From a virus, in IMG/VR virus record IMGVR_UViG_3300045999_004640, positions 1-35,871 of that record: 35,871 nucleotides of DNA, one strand, 5' to 3'. The notes under the pieces were generated by a model. That model saw only the letters and a program-made list of their open reading frames with translations. It did no database searches and was not told where the DNA came from. Positions within the stretch are counted from its first letter, which is position 1, and each line of letters begins with the position of its first letter. Below are positions 21,892 to 27,759 of the stretch, one piece after another. Position numbers and translations under genes: made by a program.

Positions 21892-22640
21892 TGCGCCTCA
21901 CAATCCGCTAGAATAGCGCGTCCAATAAGTTCTGGTATCTGTGGGACGACGGCGTTTCCAAGGGCCGTTAATCTGGATTTGTCCAGTCGTTTGGAACGCC
22001 CATCATGTTCTCGACACAATGCGGGCATGGCGCCCCGTCGAAGAGCATCGACAGCATCAGTTGCTTTCCAGCTTGCTTGCGGCGGGTTACGGCAGGCGTT
22101 TTGCCATAAGTGCCCCGGTTTCGATTGTCTGATGCCTGCGGGGTAGGCAACAATCCAAACTCGTTCGCGGGAGTGCGGGAGGCCAACGGCGGAAGCTGGT
22201 AGGCATCCCCAATCCGCGTCATACCCCAGCGCGGCCAGGTCTCCGAGGACGACACCCATTCCGGCATCAAGCAGCCCTGTGACATTTTCCACAATGCAGA
22301 ACTTAGGCTGTAACTCGCCAATAAGGCGGGCGTAATCGTCCCACAACCCGCTTCGGGTTCCTGAAATTCCGGTTTTGCGTCCTGCTGTGCTAACGTCTTG
22401 GCAGGGGAAACCTCCGCAAATGATGTCAACGTCGATTCCATCGGAAGCAAGGGTGTCTGCGTCAAGGGTCTGAATGTCGTCATAACAAGGCACCTCCGGC
22501 CAATGCTTTGCCAACACTTGCTGGCAAAAAGGGTCAATCTCGCAAAAAGCAACCGTGTCGAATCCGCCCGTTCGTTCAAGGCCAAGCGAAAAACCGCCAA
22601 TGCCCGAAAACAGGTCAAGAACCTTGAGTTTTTCGGTCAT
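21888..22640 (-). CDS. Compact C5-cytosine DNA methyltransferase (Dcm family)
   Basis: All core motifs are visible in 250 residues: I, DLFSGIGGFS (9-18); IV, GGFPCQDVS with catalytic C80; VI, ENV (118-120); VIII, SRERVWIV (157-164); and X, GNAVVPQI (228-235). The target-recognition region between motifs VIII and X is only about 60 residues, far shorter than in typical enzymes, so specificity may be relaxed. It would methylate phage DNA against host restriction. No partner restriction enzyme is adjacent except the small HNH protein. ATG 22640 overlaps the DUF1064 stop. Confidence 0.92.
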   Translation of the reverse strand: MTEKLKVLDLFSGIGGFSLGLERTGGFDTVAFCEIDPFCQQVLAKHWPEVPCYDDIQTLDADTLASDGIDVDIICGGFPCQDVSTAGRKTGISGTRSGLWDDYARLIGELQPKFCIVENVTGLLDAGMGVVLGDLAALGYDADWGCLPASAVGLPHSRERVWIVAYPAGIRQSKPGHLWQNACRNPPQASWKATDAVDALRRGAMPALCREHDGRSKRLDKSRLTALGNAVVPQIPELIGRAILADCEAQ

Positions 22641-22963
22641 GTCTCCACCACGCTAATCCCATGCACCGCCAGCATTAGCTTTTTCTTCAGGCGATAAACG
22701 GGGGTCTGCATCCCCTTAACGTCCTCCACCACGACTTGCCCGGAAGCGTAGGGCGCATCAATGACGTATCGGAAATCCGCCTTATAAGTGCAGATCAGGC
22801 AGTTATTGACGTGAAGGCGGAACAAGGGCTGGATTTCCAGACCGCTGATGCGACCGGACTTTTCCAGCAATTTGAGTTCCCCATACCGCCTGCTTTCCTT
22901 CAGGCTATCGAACGTAATGCCGTCAACGACGGTTTTGACGTTGCGGTATTTGGGGGCTTTCAC
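22637..22963 (-). CDS. DUF1064 protein, putative PD-(D/E)xK nuclease-like
   Basis: The 108-residue protein matches DUF1064: KYRNVKTVVDGITFDSLKE at the start, GLEIQPLFRL in the middle, then ADFRYVIDA and VVVEDVKGMQTPVYRLKKK. E23, D63, E80 and K83 are placed like the metal site of restriction-endonuclease-fold proteins. Such proteins may resolve recombination intermediates or trim packaging substrates. GTG 22963 overlaps the previous TGA and has GAGGGG five bases upstream. Nuclease function is family-based inference. Confidence 0.85.
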   Translation of the reverse strand: MKAPKYRNVKTVVDGITFDSLKESRRYGELKLLEKSGRISGLEIQPLFRLHVNNCLICTYKADFRYVIDAPYASGQVVVEDVKGMQTPVYRLKKKLMLAVHGISVVET

Positions 22964-23223
22964 CGGCGCCCCTCAACCGTTAGTTCCTCGATCGAAAGGG
23001 CGCGGAGCTTTGCATAGATCGGAGCGCGGGCCTTTTTCGCTTTGATCTTCGCCAGTTGGTCTTTTAGTGCGTCACGTTCGCGGGCAATAGCGGCGAGGCG
23101 TTCCGTCTTGGCCTTGTGAGCGGTAAAGAAGGCGTCCGACGCCCAGTCAGGGTTAGCCGGGAACGTCTGTGTCTGGCGGTGGAAGCCATAACGCTGAAAA
23201 AGACGGCGAAGTGCATTAAACAT
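22960..23223 (-). CDS. Small basic coiled-coil protein
   Basis: The 87-residue product is Lys/Arg/Ala-rich, with a coiled coil at about 36-65 (AKTERLAAIARERDALKDQL) and a tail ALSIEELTVEGRR. The N-terminal part (FNALRRLFQRYGFHRQTQTF) is basic. It could be a small nucleic-acid-binding or dimerising accessory protein. ATG 23223 lies within the end of the upstream gene. No family is recognised. Confidence 0.7.
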   Translation of the reverse strand: MFNALRRLFQRYGFHRQTQTFPANPDWASDAFFTAHKAKTERLAAIARERDALKDQLAKIKAKKARAPIYAKLRALSIEELTVEGRR

Positions 23224-23392
23224 TGGTTTGCTCTTGTTTTGCTTTCCGCCGCAATGCGCGTTCGTGCGCTACGGCCATGTCATGAATGATGGGGCTGAGA
23301 GACGCATTAGCCTCCCGTGCCTGGTCAACGATACGCTGAAGGGCGGTGCCTTGTTTCGGCCTGACGCCGATAGGTTTTGTGGGGTTAGGCAA
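23216..23392 (-). CDS. First gene of the leftward operon, small TTG-start protein
   Basis: TTG 23392 opens a 58-residue frame with AGGAG (23407-23403) ten bases upstream and an in-frame TAG just before it. The product starts MPNPTKPIGVRPKQGTALQR and continues helical (IVDQAREANASLSPIIHDMA), ending basic (RALRRKAKQEQTNV). The stop overlaps the next gene by 8 bases. First in the operon and basic, it could be an early host-takeover or regulatory protein. No family is recognised. Confidence 0.62.
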   Translation of the reverse strand: MPNPTKPIGVRPKQGTALQRIVDQAREANASLSPIIHDMAVAHERALRRKAKQEQTNV

Positions 23393-23430
23393 CGGCTAAC
23401 ATCTCCTGTGCGGGCCAATCCCGCTTGCCG

Positions 23431-23461
23431 ACATAAGGGCAAAACGCGGCGCATCTGTCAA
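23431..23461 (-). promoter_or_regulatory. Leftward early promoter
   Basis: On the - strand TTGACA (23461-23456, a perfect -35) is followed after 19 bases by TTATGT (23436-23431); an 18-base spacing gives CTTATG. The first leftward start codon (23392) is about 30 bases beyond the expected transcription start. The -10 is weak, as in many alphaproteobacterial promoters. Confidence 0.6.
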
Positions 23462-23466
23462 ACGGA

Positions 23467-23477
23467 TTGTTGAACAA
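23467..23477. promoter_or_regulatory. Perfect 11-bp palindrome between divergent -35 boxes, operator candidate
   Basis: TTGTT-G-AACAA is perfectly symmetric and lies between the leftward -35 (23456-23461) and the rightward -35 (23485-23490). A dimeric repressor bound here would block both early promoters at once. The best candidate binders in the window are the small HTH proteins at 18172-18360 and 27502-27690, or a host factor. Confidence 0.5.
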
Positions 23478-23484
23478 ATATCGC

Positions 23485-23514
23485 TTGACGCCCTCCCCGA
23501 TGCCGTGGTTTATG
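23485..23514 (+). promoter_or_regulatory. Rightward early promoter
   Basis: TTGACG (23485-23490), an 18-base spacer and TTTATG (23509-23514) precede the first rightward gene. GGGAGAG (23526-23532) serves as SD for ATG 23538. The -35 matches the rightward promoter at 27304 exactly, and the -10 region resembles that of the leftward promoter. Confidence 0.6.
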
Positions 23515-23537
23515 GTTCTCAACAAGGGAGAGACGAA

Positions 23538-23705
23538 ATGCCTATTGAAGAAATGACCGACACCGACCTGGCCGCCGCGCACAGCGAATTGATGGCTAAG
23601 GCGTGGGTGGCTCGCGCTGCTAACGACATCGACATGACGCAAAAATACCTGCGTTTCATCATGCCGATGAATGCCGAAATGGCCCGCCGCATGAGGGCAA
23701 TGTGA
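23538..23705 (+). CDS. First gene of the rightward operon, small acidic helical protein
   Basis: ATG 23538 has GGGAGAG upstream; the frame is open a little further back (23505) but lacks an SD there. The 55-residue product (MPIEEMTDTDLAAAHSELMA, then MTQKYLRFIMPMNAEMARRM) is a helical hairpin with many methionines. As the first early gene it may act on the host, but no family is recognised. Confidence 0.72.
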   Translation: MPIEEMTDTDLAAAHSELMAKAWVARAANDIDMTQKYLRFIMPMNAEMARRMRAM

Positions 23706-24052
23706 TGAAGATGTCAAAAGAACTGTGCAAGCTGGATGACGATATGTGGGACGCGCACCGCGACTACGCATACGCAAACGATAAGGACTGGGCCAACGCG
23801 GATGAACTGCGCGAAGAAGGTCTGGCAATCGGTGAGGAAGCTTACAAGCTTAACCCGGAAAACGATTACGAAACCGAGGTCGGTGACTGGGAGTTCCAAA
23901 TCGAAACCGCGCTGGAAAAGTTTTACCAGCCCCACCAGTTTTCGGTTGTTTCCGCCGCTGCCTATTACCGCTGCAAGGAACTTCAAGAGGAAGCCGCATA
24001 CAAGGCTGACCAGTCCCTTTCCGTTGCCGCTGACATTGCGGGGGTGGCGTGA
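23705..24052 (+). CDS. Acidic hypothetical protein
   Basis: ATG 23705 overlaps the previous TGA (TGATG); GTG 23702 is an alternative. The 115-residue product is strongly acidic and aromatic (DDDMWDAHRDYAYANDKDWA; EVGDWEFQIETALEKFYQPH). It has no membrane span. Acidic early phage proteins are often DNA mimics or protein inhibitors, but nothing here proves it. No family is recognised. Confidence 0.72.
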   Translation: MKMSKELCKLDDDMWDAHRDYAYANDKDWANADELREEGLAIGEEAYKLNPENDYETEVGDWEFQIETALEKFYQPHQFSVVSAAAYYRCKELQEEAAYKADQSLSVAADIAGVA

Positions 24053-24348
24053 TGGCCAAGCGTTACACCTATTCAACGTGCCTCTCGTTTGGCACGGACG
24101 GCGAGGCTGATTTCTGCGAACTGGACGTTACGGTGTCGTTCGCCTTCACGCCGGGCCGCGCTGCTGCCCCGCCCGCATACGACCACGGCGGATTGCCCGC
24201 AGACCCGCCTGAGATTGATGACATACAGGTTGAGTTCATTGACGGACGCCGCCCGTATGCCGCTGGCGACAAGGAAACCGTTGACGCAATCCTAGACCAG
24301 TTTGCGACCGGCGATTTTGACGACCTTCTTTTTGAGGCGGTGGAATGA
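24052..24348 (+). CDS. Acidic beta-type hypothetical protein
   Basis: ATG 24052 overlaps the previous stop (TGATG). The 98-residue product has alternating beta segments (RYTYSTCLSFGTDGEADFCE; LDVTVSFAFTPGR) and an acidic C-terminus (DQFATGDFDDLLFEAVE). No catalytic motif is seen. It may be a small host-inhibitory or structural protein of the early operon. Confidence 0.7.
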   Translation: MAKRYTYSTCLSFGTDGEADFCELDVTVSFAFTPGRAAAPPAYDHGGLPADPPEIDDIQVEFIDGRRPYAAGDKETVDAILDQFATGDFDDLLFEAVE

Positions 24349-24521
24349 AAGACCTTTACATTGAAGAGTATGACCGTCTGGTTAGCCTTTACGAAGAGCA
24401 AGGCATGACCGAGGCCGACGCCCGCGCATTGGCTGAAGACGAGGCTTATGACGCAGCGTGTGACCTTATCGCTGACCGGGCAGACAATGCCCGTGACGCT
24501 GCAAAAGACAGGGACATCTGA
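24345..24521 (+). CDS. 58-residue acidic helical protein
   Basis: ATG 24345 overlaps the previous TGA (ATGA) and TGA 24519-24521 overlaps the next ATG. The product (MKDLYIEEYDRLVSLYEEQG, then MTEADARALAEDEAYDAACD) is almost all acidic helix. Both junctions and the fit into an otherwise empty 170-base space support it. No family is recognised. Confidence 0.72.
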   Translation: MKDLYIEEYDRLVSLYEEQGMTEADARALAEDEAYDAACDLIADRADNARDAAKDRDI

Positions 24522-24709
24522 TGACCGACATAATCGAGGCTATCCGAACCGTCCGTCACTCTAGCCAGTTCGAGCCGTGCCTGAGTATGCTTACCGTCGC
24601 AATCGGTGACATTGAGCGCCTGGCTGACGTAACCCCTGACCAGATGGAACGGCTCTGGAAAGCTGTGGCCCGTCTGGGCAACGCAGTAGCGGCTAAGTCC
24701 GATGACTGA
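24521..24709 (+). CDS. Small helical hypothetical protein
   Basis: The 62-residue product is coupled to the previous gene (TGATG). It is helical (MTDIIEAIRTVRHSSQFEPC; TPDQMERLWKAVARLGNAVA) with two helices around a turn. No motif or family is recognised. Confidence 0.7.
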   Translation: MTDIIEAIRTVRHSSQFEPCLSMLTVAIGDIERLADVTPDQMERLWKAVARLGNAVAAKSDD

Positions 24710-24923
24710 CCGCCCGCTTGCTAAATACGAGGATGGCCGTTTGTGGCTGGACGACGGCGGCATTTATAGGCCAGCGACGGGCTTTGCTGTCAGAATGATG
24801 GCGCGAATGTTTGATGTTCGTCCCGGTCCCGACGCAGAACGATACGTCCAATTTTGTCGTATCGCCCTGCAACAATATGAAAAGGCAATGGAGGAAGCCA
24901 AATGCGAAGCAGCGACACACTAA
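24702..24923 (+). CDS. Small hypothetical protein before the annealing-protein gene
   Basis: The 73-residue product overlaps the previous gene by 8 bases and the Erf-like gene by 22. It begins MTDRPLAKYEDGRLWLDDGG and has a helical C-terminal half (YVQFCRIALQQYEKAMEEAK). The overlap suggests translation coupled to the recombination genes. No family is recognised. Confidence 0.7.
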   Translation: MTDRPLAKYEDGRLWLDDGGIYRPATGFAVRMMARMFDVRPGPDAERYVQFCRIALQQYEKAMEEAKCEAATH

Positions 24924-25585
24924 CCAAAATCAGCCCCGCGCTGGTTGCCGCCGTTAACTCAATGGCGGGAGTGGCTAAAACCACCGAAAACGACGGGTTC
25001 AGAAAGAACGGCAAAGCGTCAAAATACGCCACGCTGGCTGACTGCATTGAGGCCAGTCGGGCCGCTTTGTCGGCTAACGGCCTGTGCGTCATTCAGGGAC
25101 CTGGTGCGACCAACACGGAAGCCAAAACTCTTTGCATCACCACGCGCATCATTCACGACTCCGGCGAGTGGATTGAGACTGACTTTGATATGCCGCTAAC
25201 CAAGTGGTCACCGCATGAGGCTGGGTCAGCGACAACATACGGTAGGCGCTTTGCCCTAATGGCAATGCTTGGCCTCGCGCCGGTCGAAGATGACGACGGC
25301 AACGCAGCGTCTGGCCTGAAGGTCGAGAAAAACCCGTCCATCAGCGTTCATTCGGATTCGCCGGATTGGTGGGGTGCTGAAGGGCCTGGAATGTCTGCTG
25401 CCAAAGCTAAGGCAGAAGGCTGGGGCGAAACCTTAGACGGATGGCTTGGCGCTATCCCGATGCTGCCGACGATGGAAGCGTGGCAAACGTGGTGTCGTGA
25501 CCGTGACGAGGACGTTAAGAGCCTGCCCAAAGGCTGGCGCATCCACCTCCGTGAAGAACTTGAAAACAGAAAGAAAGAACTCTGA
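24902..25585 (+). CDS. Erf-family ssDNA-annealing recombination protein
   Basis: The 227-residue protein has the ERF core at about 10-135: KISPALVAAVNSMAGVAKTT, then SKYATLADCIEASRAALSANG with the family's K-Y-A-x-L, and GSATTYGRRFALMAMLGLAP with the T-Y-x-R-R-Y-x-L-x-x-x-L-G-L pattern. Erf proteins anneal complementary single strands and aid genome circularisation and recombination. The C-terminal third is a linker and helix (WQTWCRDRDEDVKSLPKGWR). It is followed by the possible ssDNA-binding gene and NinB, giving a recombination module. Confidence 0.88.
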   Translation: MRSSDTLTKISPALVAAVNSMAGVAKTTENDGFRKNGKASKYATLADCIEASRAALSANGLCVIQGPGATNTEAKTLCITTRIIHDSGEWIETDFDMPLTKWSPHEAGSATTYGRRFALMAMLGLAPVEDDDGNAASGLKVEKNPSISVHSDSPDWWGAEGPGMSAAKAKAEGWGETLDGWLGAIPMLPTMEAWQTWCRDRDEDVKSLPKGWRIHLREELENRKKEL

Positions 25586-25875
25586 TGGCTGGATATGAAG
25601 CCCGTCCCGGCGACCTGACGATTTACAAGGAACGCGAAAAACGGAACGACAAAGCGCCGGATTGGAAAGGGTCCGCGCTGGTTGTCATTCCCGAGGGCGC
25701 AAAGCCCGGTGACGTGGTGAAGATGGAAGTGGCTGTCTGGGCAAAGGGTCAATTTGGCACGATGCTTGGCGGTCAAATCAAGCCCGCTCGCCAGATCGAC
25801 GCGCCTATTAGCAATCGGGAGTTCAGCGGCCCTGCTGGACGTGTTGACCCGTTTGACGACAATACGCCGTGGTAG
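25585..25875 (+). CDS. Possible ssDNA-binding accessory protein with acidic tail
   Basis: The 96-residue product overlaps the Erf-like stop by one base. It has beta-rich stretches that could form a small OB-like domain (SALVVIPEGAKPGDVVKMEV; AVWAKGQFGTMLGGQIKPA) and ends in DPFDDNTPW, similar to the acidic tip by which SSB recruits partners. Placement between an annealing protein and NinB supports an ssDNA role. No firm family match, so this is inference. Confidence 0.6.
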   Translation: MAGYEARPGDLTIYKEREKRNDKAPDWKGSALVVIPEGAKPGDVVKMEVAVWAKGQFGTMLGGQIKPARQIDAPISNREFSGPAGRVDPFDDNTPW

Positions 25876-25878
25876 GCC

Positions 25879-26271
25879 GTGTCTGACCGTGCCGTCATTA
25901 CCCTGCGTTCACAAGCTGACCGAGATAAGGCCAGCAAGTGGGCGCAGGGCGTCTCCGTAGGCTCTAAGGTAGTCTTTCATGGACCGACACGAAGCATCGA
26001 CCAGAACAGCGCCCTATGGGCCGCGCTCGGGGACATTGCGAAGCAGCGACCTTATCACGGCCTCAAACTGTCCCCGGACGATTACAAACTGCTGTTTATG
26101 GACGCCTTGGACCGTGAAACGCGCATGGTCCCGAACCTGGACGGCACCGGAATGGTTGGACTAGGCCGGTCGTCATCCAGCTTAAGCGTTGAGGAATTTA
26201 CCGGCTTGCTCTCGCTAGTGTTCGAGTGGGGCAACCGGAACGGCATAAAATGGAGCGACCAGCCCGCGTGA
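25879..26271 (+). CDS. ninB: NinB-like recombination protein
   Basis: The 130-residue protein shows the NinB pattern: RSIDQNSALWAALGDIAKQR in the middle, HGLKLSPDDYKLLFMDALDR, then GRSSSSLSVEEFTGLLSLVF and EWGNRNGIKWSD. In lambda NinB (Orf) binds ssDNA and loads RecA-like recombinases without RecFOR. It starts at GTG 25879, three bases after the previous stop, and overlaps the next GTG. Confidence 0.88.
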   Translation: MSDRAVITLRSQADRDKASKWAQGVSVGSKVVFHGPTRSIDQNSALWAALGDIAKQRPYHGLKLSPDDYKLLFMDALDRETRMVPNLDGTGMVGLGRSSSSLSVEEFTGLLSLVFEWGNRNGIKWSDQPA

Positions 26272-26429
26272 CCCGATTTGAAAAAGCAGACAGGCTGGCA
26301 GCGGTGATATTCCGCAGATTGCCTAGCACAACATCCCGCCAAGCCCAGACAGCCCACCGGACAGCCAAAGAGATAGCGGCTGACGTATTGGATGAACTGG
26401 AACGCATTGAGCGAGTTAATGAAAAATAG
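26268..26429 (+). CDS. Small basic helical protein after NinB
   Basis: GTG 26268 overlaps the NinB stop (GTGA) and gives 53 residues; an in-frame ATG at 26250 is an alternative. The product (MTRFEKADRLAAVIFRRLPS; IAADVLDELERIERVNEK) is basic at the start and acidic at the end, all helical. No family is recognised. Confidence 0.62.
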   Translation: MTRFEKADRLAAVIFRRLPSTTSRQAQTAHRTAKEIAADVLDELERIERVNEK

Positions 26430-26442
26430 AAAGGTTTAAGCC

Positions 26443-26679
26443 GTGACTAAGACGTTAGAAAAGATGGGCGCGGTTATCGAGGCGCGGGTTCGCGCGGCGG
26501 GAGCCATTCACGATTACGACGGAGTGGAAATTGCCCGCGCTGCCCTTCAAGCTATAAGGGAGCCAAGCTCGGAAATGTCGGCGGGGGTGTTCTACTTCGC
26601 TACCAGCACCCAAAAAGCATCGGAGCATGAAGAACGGTTTACCGCCATGATTGACGCCATTCTCAACGAAAAGCCTTAG
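26443..26679 (+). CDS. Small hypothetical protein
   Basis: The 78-residue product starts at GTG 26443 with AAAGG about eight bases upstream. It has an N-terminal helix (MTKTLEKMGAVIEARVRAAG) and a second half HEERFTAMIDAILNEKP. No motif is recognised. It belongs to the same operon as the recombination genes. Confidence 0.68.
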   Translation: MTKTLEKMGAVIEARVRAAGAIHDYDGVEIARAALQAIREPSSEMSAGVFYFATSTQKASEHEERFTAMIDAILNEKP

Positions 26680-26681
26680 CC

Positions 26682-27098
26682 GTGTATATCATCGGCTCAT
26701 GCGACCGCTTCTTTCACGGCTACATCCGCAAGGAATACACCCGCGACATGGAGGACGGACACGGGCGCTTGTTGGATGCCCTCAAACGGTATCTGCGCGA
26801 GGAAAAGGAGCCGACTTGCGGCTATCCAGGTCTCTCCGTCTGGCTCAATGGCGAGCGTTATGACCATTGGCTGCCGTCTGAGGCCGCTGTGGCGAAGGTC
26901 GAGCGCCCGCCCTATCCGCAACGCCCGGCGCTGATAGCGGCCCTTGGGGAGCCGTTCGTGGTGTCGTATCTGGACCCGGCCACGATACACGATGACGGAT
27001 GGATTACGCCCGCGACCGAATACGCGAAGAACAAGCTGAGAGAGCGGGGACGTGACCTCAAAGCGGCGGGGCTTGTCGGGATTAGGAATAGGGAGTAG
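26682..27098 (+). CDS. Hypothetical protein, last gene of the rightward early operon
   Basis: The 138-residue product starts at GTG 26682, two bases after the previous stop, without a clear SD. Its first half (MYIIGSCDRFFHGYIRKEYT; DALKRYLREEKEP) and the later PATIHDDGWITPATEYAKNK look globular. No family is recognised. It is followed by a non-coding control region with a terminator at 27261. Confidence 0.68.
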   Translation: MYIIGSCDRFFHGYIRKEYTRDMEDGHGRLLDALKRYLREEKEPTCGYPGLSVWLNGERYDHWLPSEAAVAKVERPPYPQRPALIAALGEPFVVSYLDPATIHDDGWITPATEYAKNKLRERGRDLKAAGLVGIRNRE

Positions 27099-27221
27099 GT
27101 TTCCCTTTCTCCTAGCAGAGCCTTTGTAGCCTGTTGGGTGGGTGAACCGGCGACCGGGCCTGACTTTGCGAGGCTGACCCGACGACGGAATGAGAGTGGA
27201 GACGGGGGGGCGAACCCCAAG

Positions 27222-27252
27222 CGGAGACGCTGCAAATCGGAGAGCCTGCAAA
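27222..27252 (+). repeat. Tandem 16-bp motif CGGAGAnnCTGCAAA, operator candidate
   Basis: CGGAGACGCTGCAAA (27222-27236) and CGGAGAGCCTGCAAA (27238-27252) lie one base apart with only a two-base swap between them. A third copy, CGGAGAGCCTGCAAA, is at 27506-27520, at the start of the HTH frame. Three near-identical sites around a terminator and a promoter look like binding sites for a regulator, perhaps the HTH protein encoded just downstream. Confidence 0.6.
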
Positions 27253-27260
27253 CCTTCCTT
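27234..27260 (+). repeat. 27-bp exact direct repeat, first copy
   Basis: Bases 27234-27260 recur exactly at 27502-27528. In the same frame both copies read KSESLQTFL and continue with similar residues (NAV versus AAI) before diverging. The first copy runs straight into the UUCG terminator stem; the second begins the HTH frame. It may be the remnant of a duplicated HTH gene start or a shared regulatory element. Confidence 0.85.
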
Positions 27261-27294
27261 AACGCCGTCAGTCCTTCGGGGTTGGCGGCGTTTT
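27261..27294 (+). terminator. Intrinsic terminator with UUCG tetraloop ending the early operon
   Basis: AACGCCG (27261-27267) pairs with CGGCGTT (27286-27292), and the inner bases continue pairing (27268-27274 with 27279-27285, some G-T) to a CC-TTCG-GG tetraloop (27275-27278). The stem is about 14 bp and runs into TTTT (27291-27294). It starts immediately after the 27-bp repeat and 10 bases before the next promoter's -35. Confidence 0.85.
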
Positions 27295-27303
27295 GCTGCC
27301 CTC

Positions 27304-27332
27304 TTGACGTTTGCCAAAACATGGCGCTTATT
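27304..27332 (+). promoter_or_regulatory. Promoter for the HTH/terminase (late) operon
   Basis: TTGACG (27304-27309), a 17-base spacer and CTTATT (27327-27332) form the best-spaced promoter in the window. The -35 is identical to that of the early rightward promoter at 23485. Transcription should begin near 27339, so the RNA would open directly with the hairpin at 27341-27368 and then read the HTH frame and the terminase genes. Confidence 0.65.
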
Positions 27333-27340
27333 GAGGGCGA

Positions 27341-27368
27341 AGGGGCGGTCCCTCCAAGAACCGCCCCT
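27341..27368 (+). promoter_or_regulatory. 9-bp perfect hairpin at the 5' end of the late transcript
   Basis: AGGGGCGGT (27341-27349) pairs exactly with ACCGCCCCT (27360-27368) around a 10-nt loop. It would be the first feature of RNA from the 27304 promoter, a position typical of stability hairpins or antitermination sites. Smaller repeats follow (CGTG/CACG at 27377-27390 and GAGC/GCTC at 27392-27402). The stretch 27369-27500 has no supported gene. Confidence 0.6.
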
Positions 27369-27501
27369 CCTGAATCCGTGTAGCAGCACGGAGAGCAACG
27401 CTCGGTTCGAAAGATAGAGCAATGCCCTCCAATCTGCAACATGGCTTCAGGCGACGACGTAAAACCGGGGCTTCCGGTGCGGTCCGCCAGCGCACGTCCT
27501 T

Positions 27502-27528
27502 AAATCGGAGAGCCTGCAAACCTTCCTT
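27502..27528 (+). repeat. 27-bp exact direct repeat, second copy
   Basis: This is identical to 27234-27260. It forms the first nine codons of the HTH frame and includes the third CGGAGAnnCTGCAAA motif, so a regulator bound here would sit on the beginning of its own gene. Confidence 0.85.
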
Positions 27529-27690
27529 GCCGCCATTGCCTCGCTCGGCCTGTCGAAACAAGCCGCTGGCCGGTGGCTAGGCGTATCCCCCAAGACCGCC
27601 CAGAACTATGCCAAGCTCGGCCCAAGCGGTCCCGCTGCTGTAGCTATCCGCATGGCATTGCAGCACGGCTTGACGGTTCAGCCAGGCTAA
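27502..27690 (+). CDS. Small HTH regulator frame without a canonical start
   Basis: The 62 codons from 27502 encode an HTH domain: SLQTFLAAIASLGLSKQAAG, then RWLGVSPKTAQNYAKLG as turn and recognition helix, and a tail ending TVQPG. It resembles the HTH protein at 18172-18360. There is no ATG, GTG or TTG between the in-frame stop at 27460 and the HTH. A CTG at 27514 lies three bases after GGAG. A second possibility is the 20-codon frame from ATG 27441 (MASGDDVKPGLPVRSASARP), which ends at TAA 27501-27503; a +1 slip at CCT-TAA-A would fuse it exactly to this frame. A sequencing indel or a decapitated gene is also possible. Confidence 0.55.
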   Translation, partial: KSESLQTFLAAIASLGLSKQAAGRWLGVSPKTAQNYAKLGPSGPAAVAIRMALQHGLTVQPG

Positions 27691-27759
27691 GGCATCATTC
27701 ACCCCGCTCTAAGCCCGCGCTAAGGCAATAAGGCTAGACGCAAACCAAACTGAGGACAC

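Noticed and set aside
21968-22618. Alternative - strand frame within the methyltransferase gene
   Set aside because: It is the same stretch read in another frame; the m5C motifs are all in the other frame.
27138-27383. 81-codon + frame containing the first 27-bp repeat
   Set aside because: It spans a UUCG terminator and the -35/-10 of a promoter, has no SD at its GTG and an Arg-rich start. A faint HTH-like look after the repeat (SGLAAF, then VPPRTA) keeps it worth an alignment, but I do not call it a gene.
27369-27500. tRNA or structured RNA gene in the late leader
   Set aside because: Several short hairpins are present, but no cloverleaf, anticodon arm or known RNA pattern could be built.
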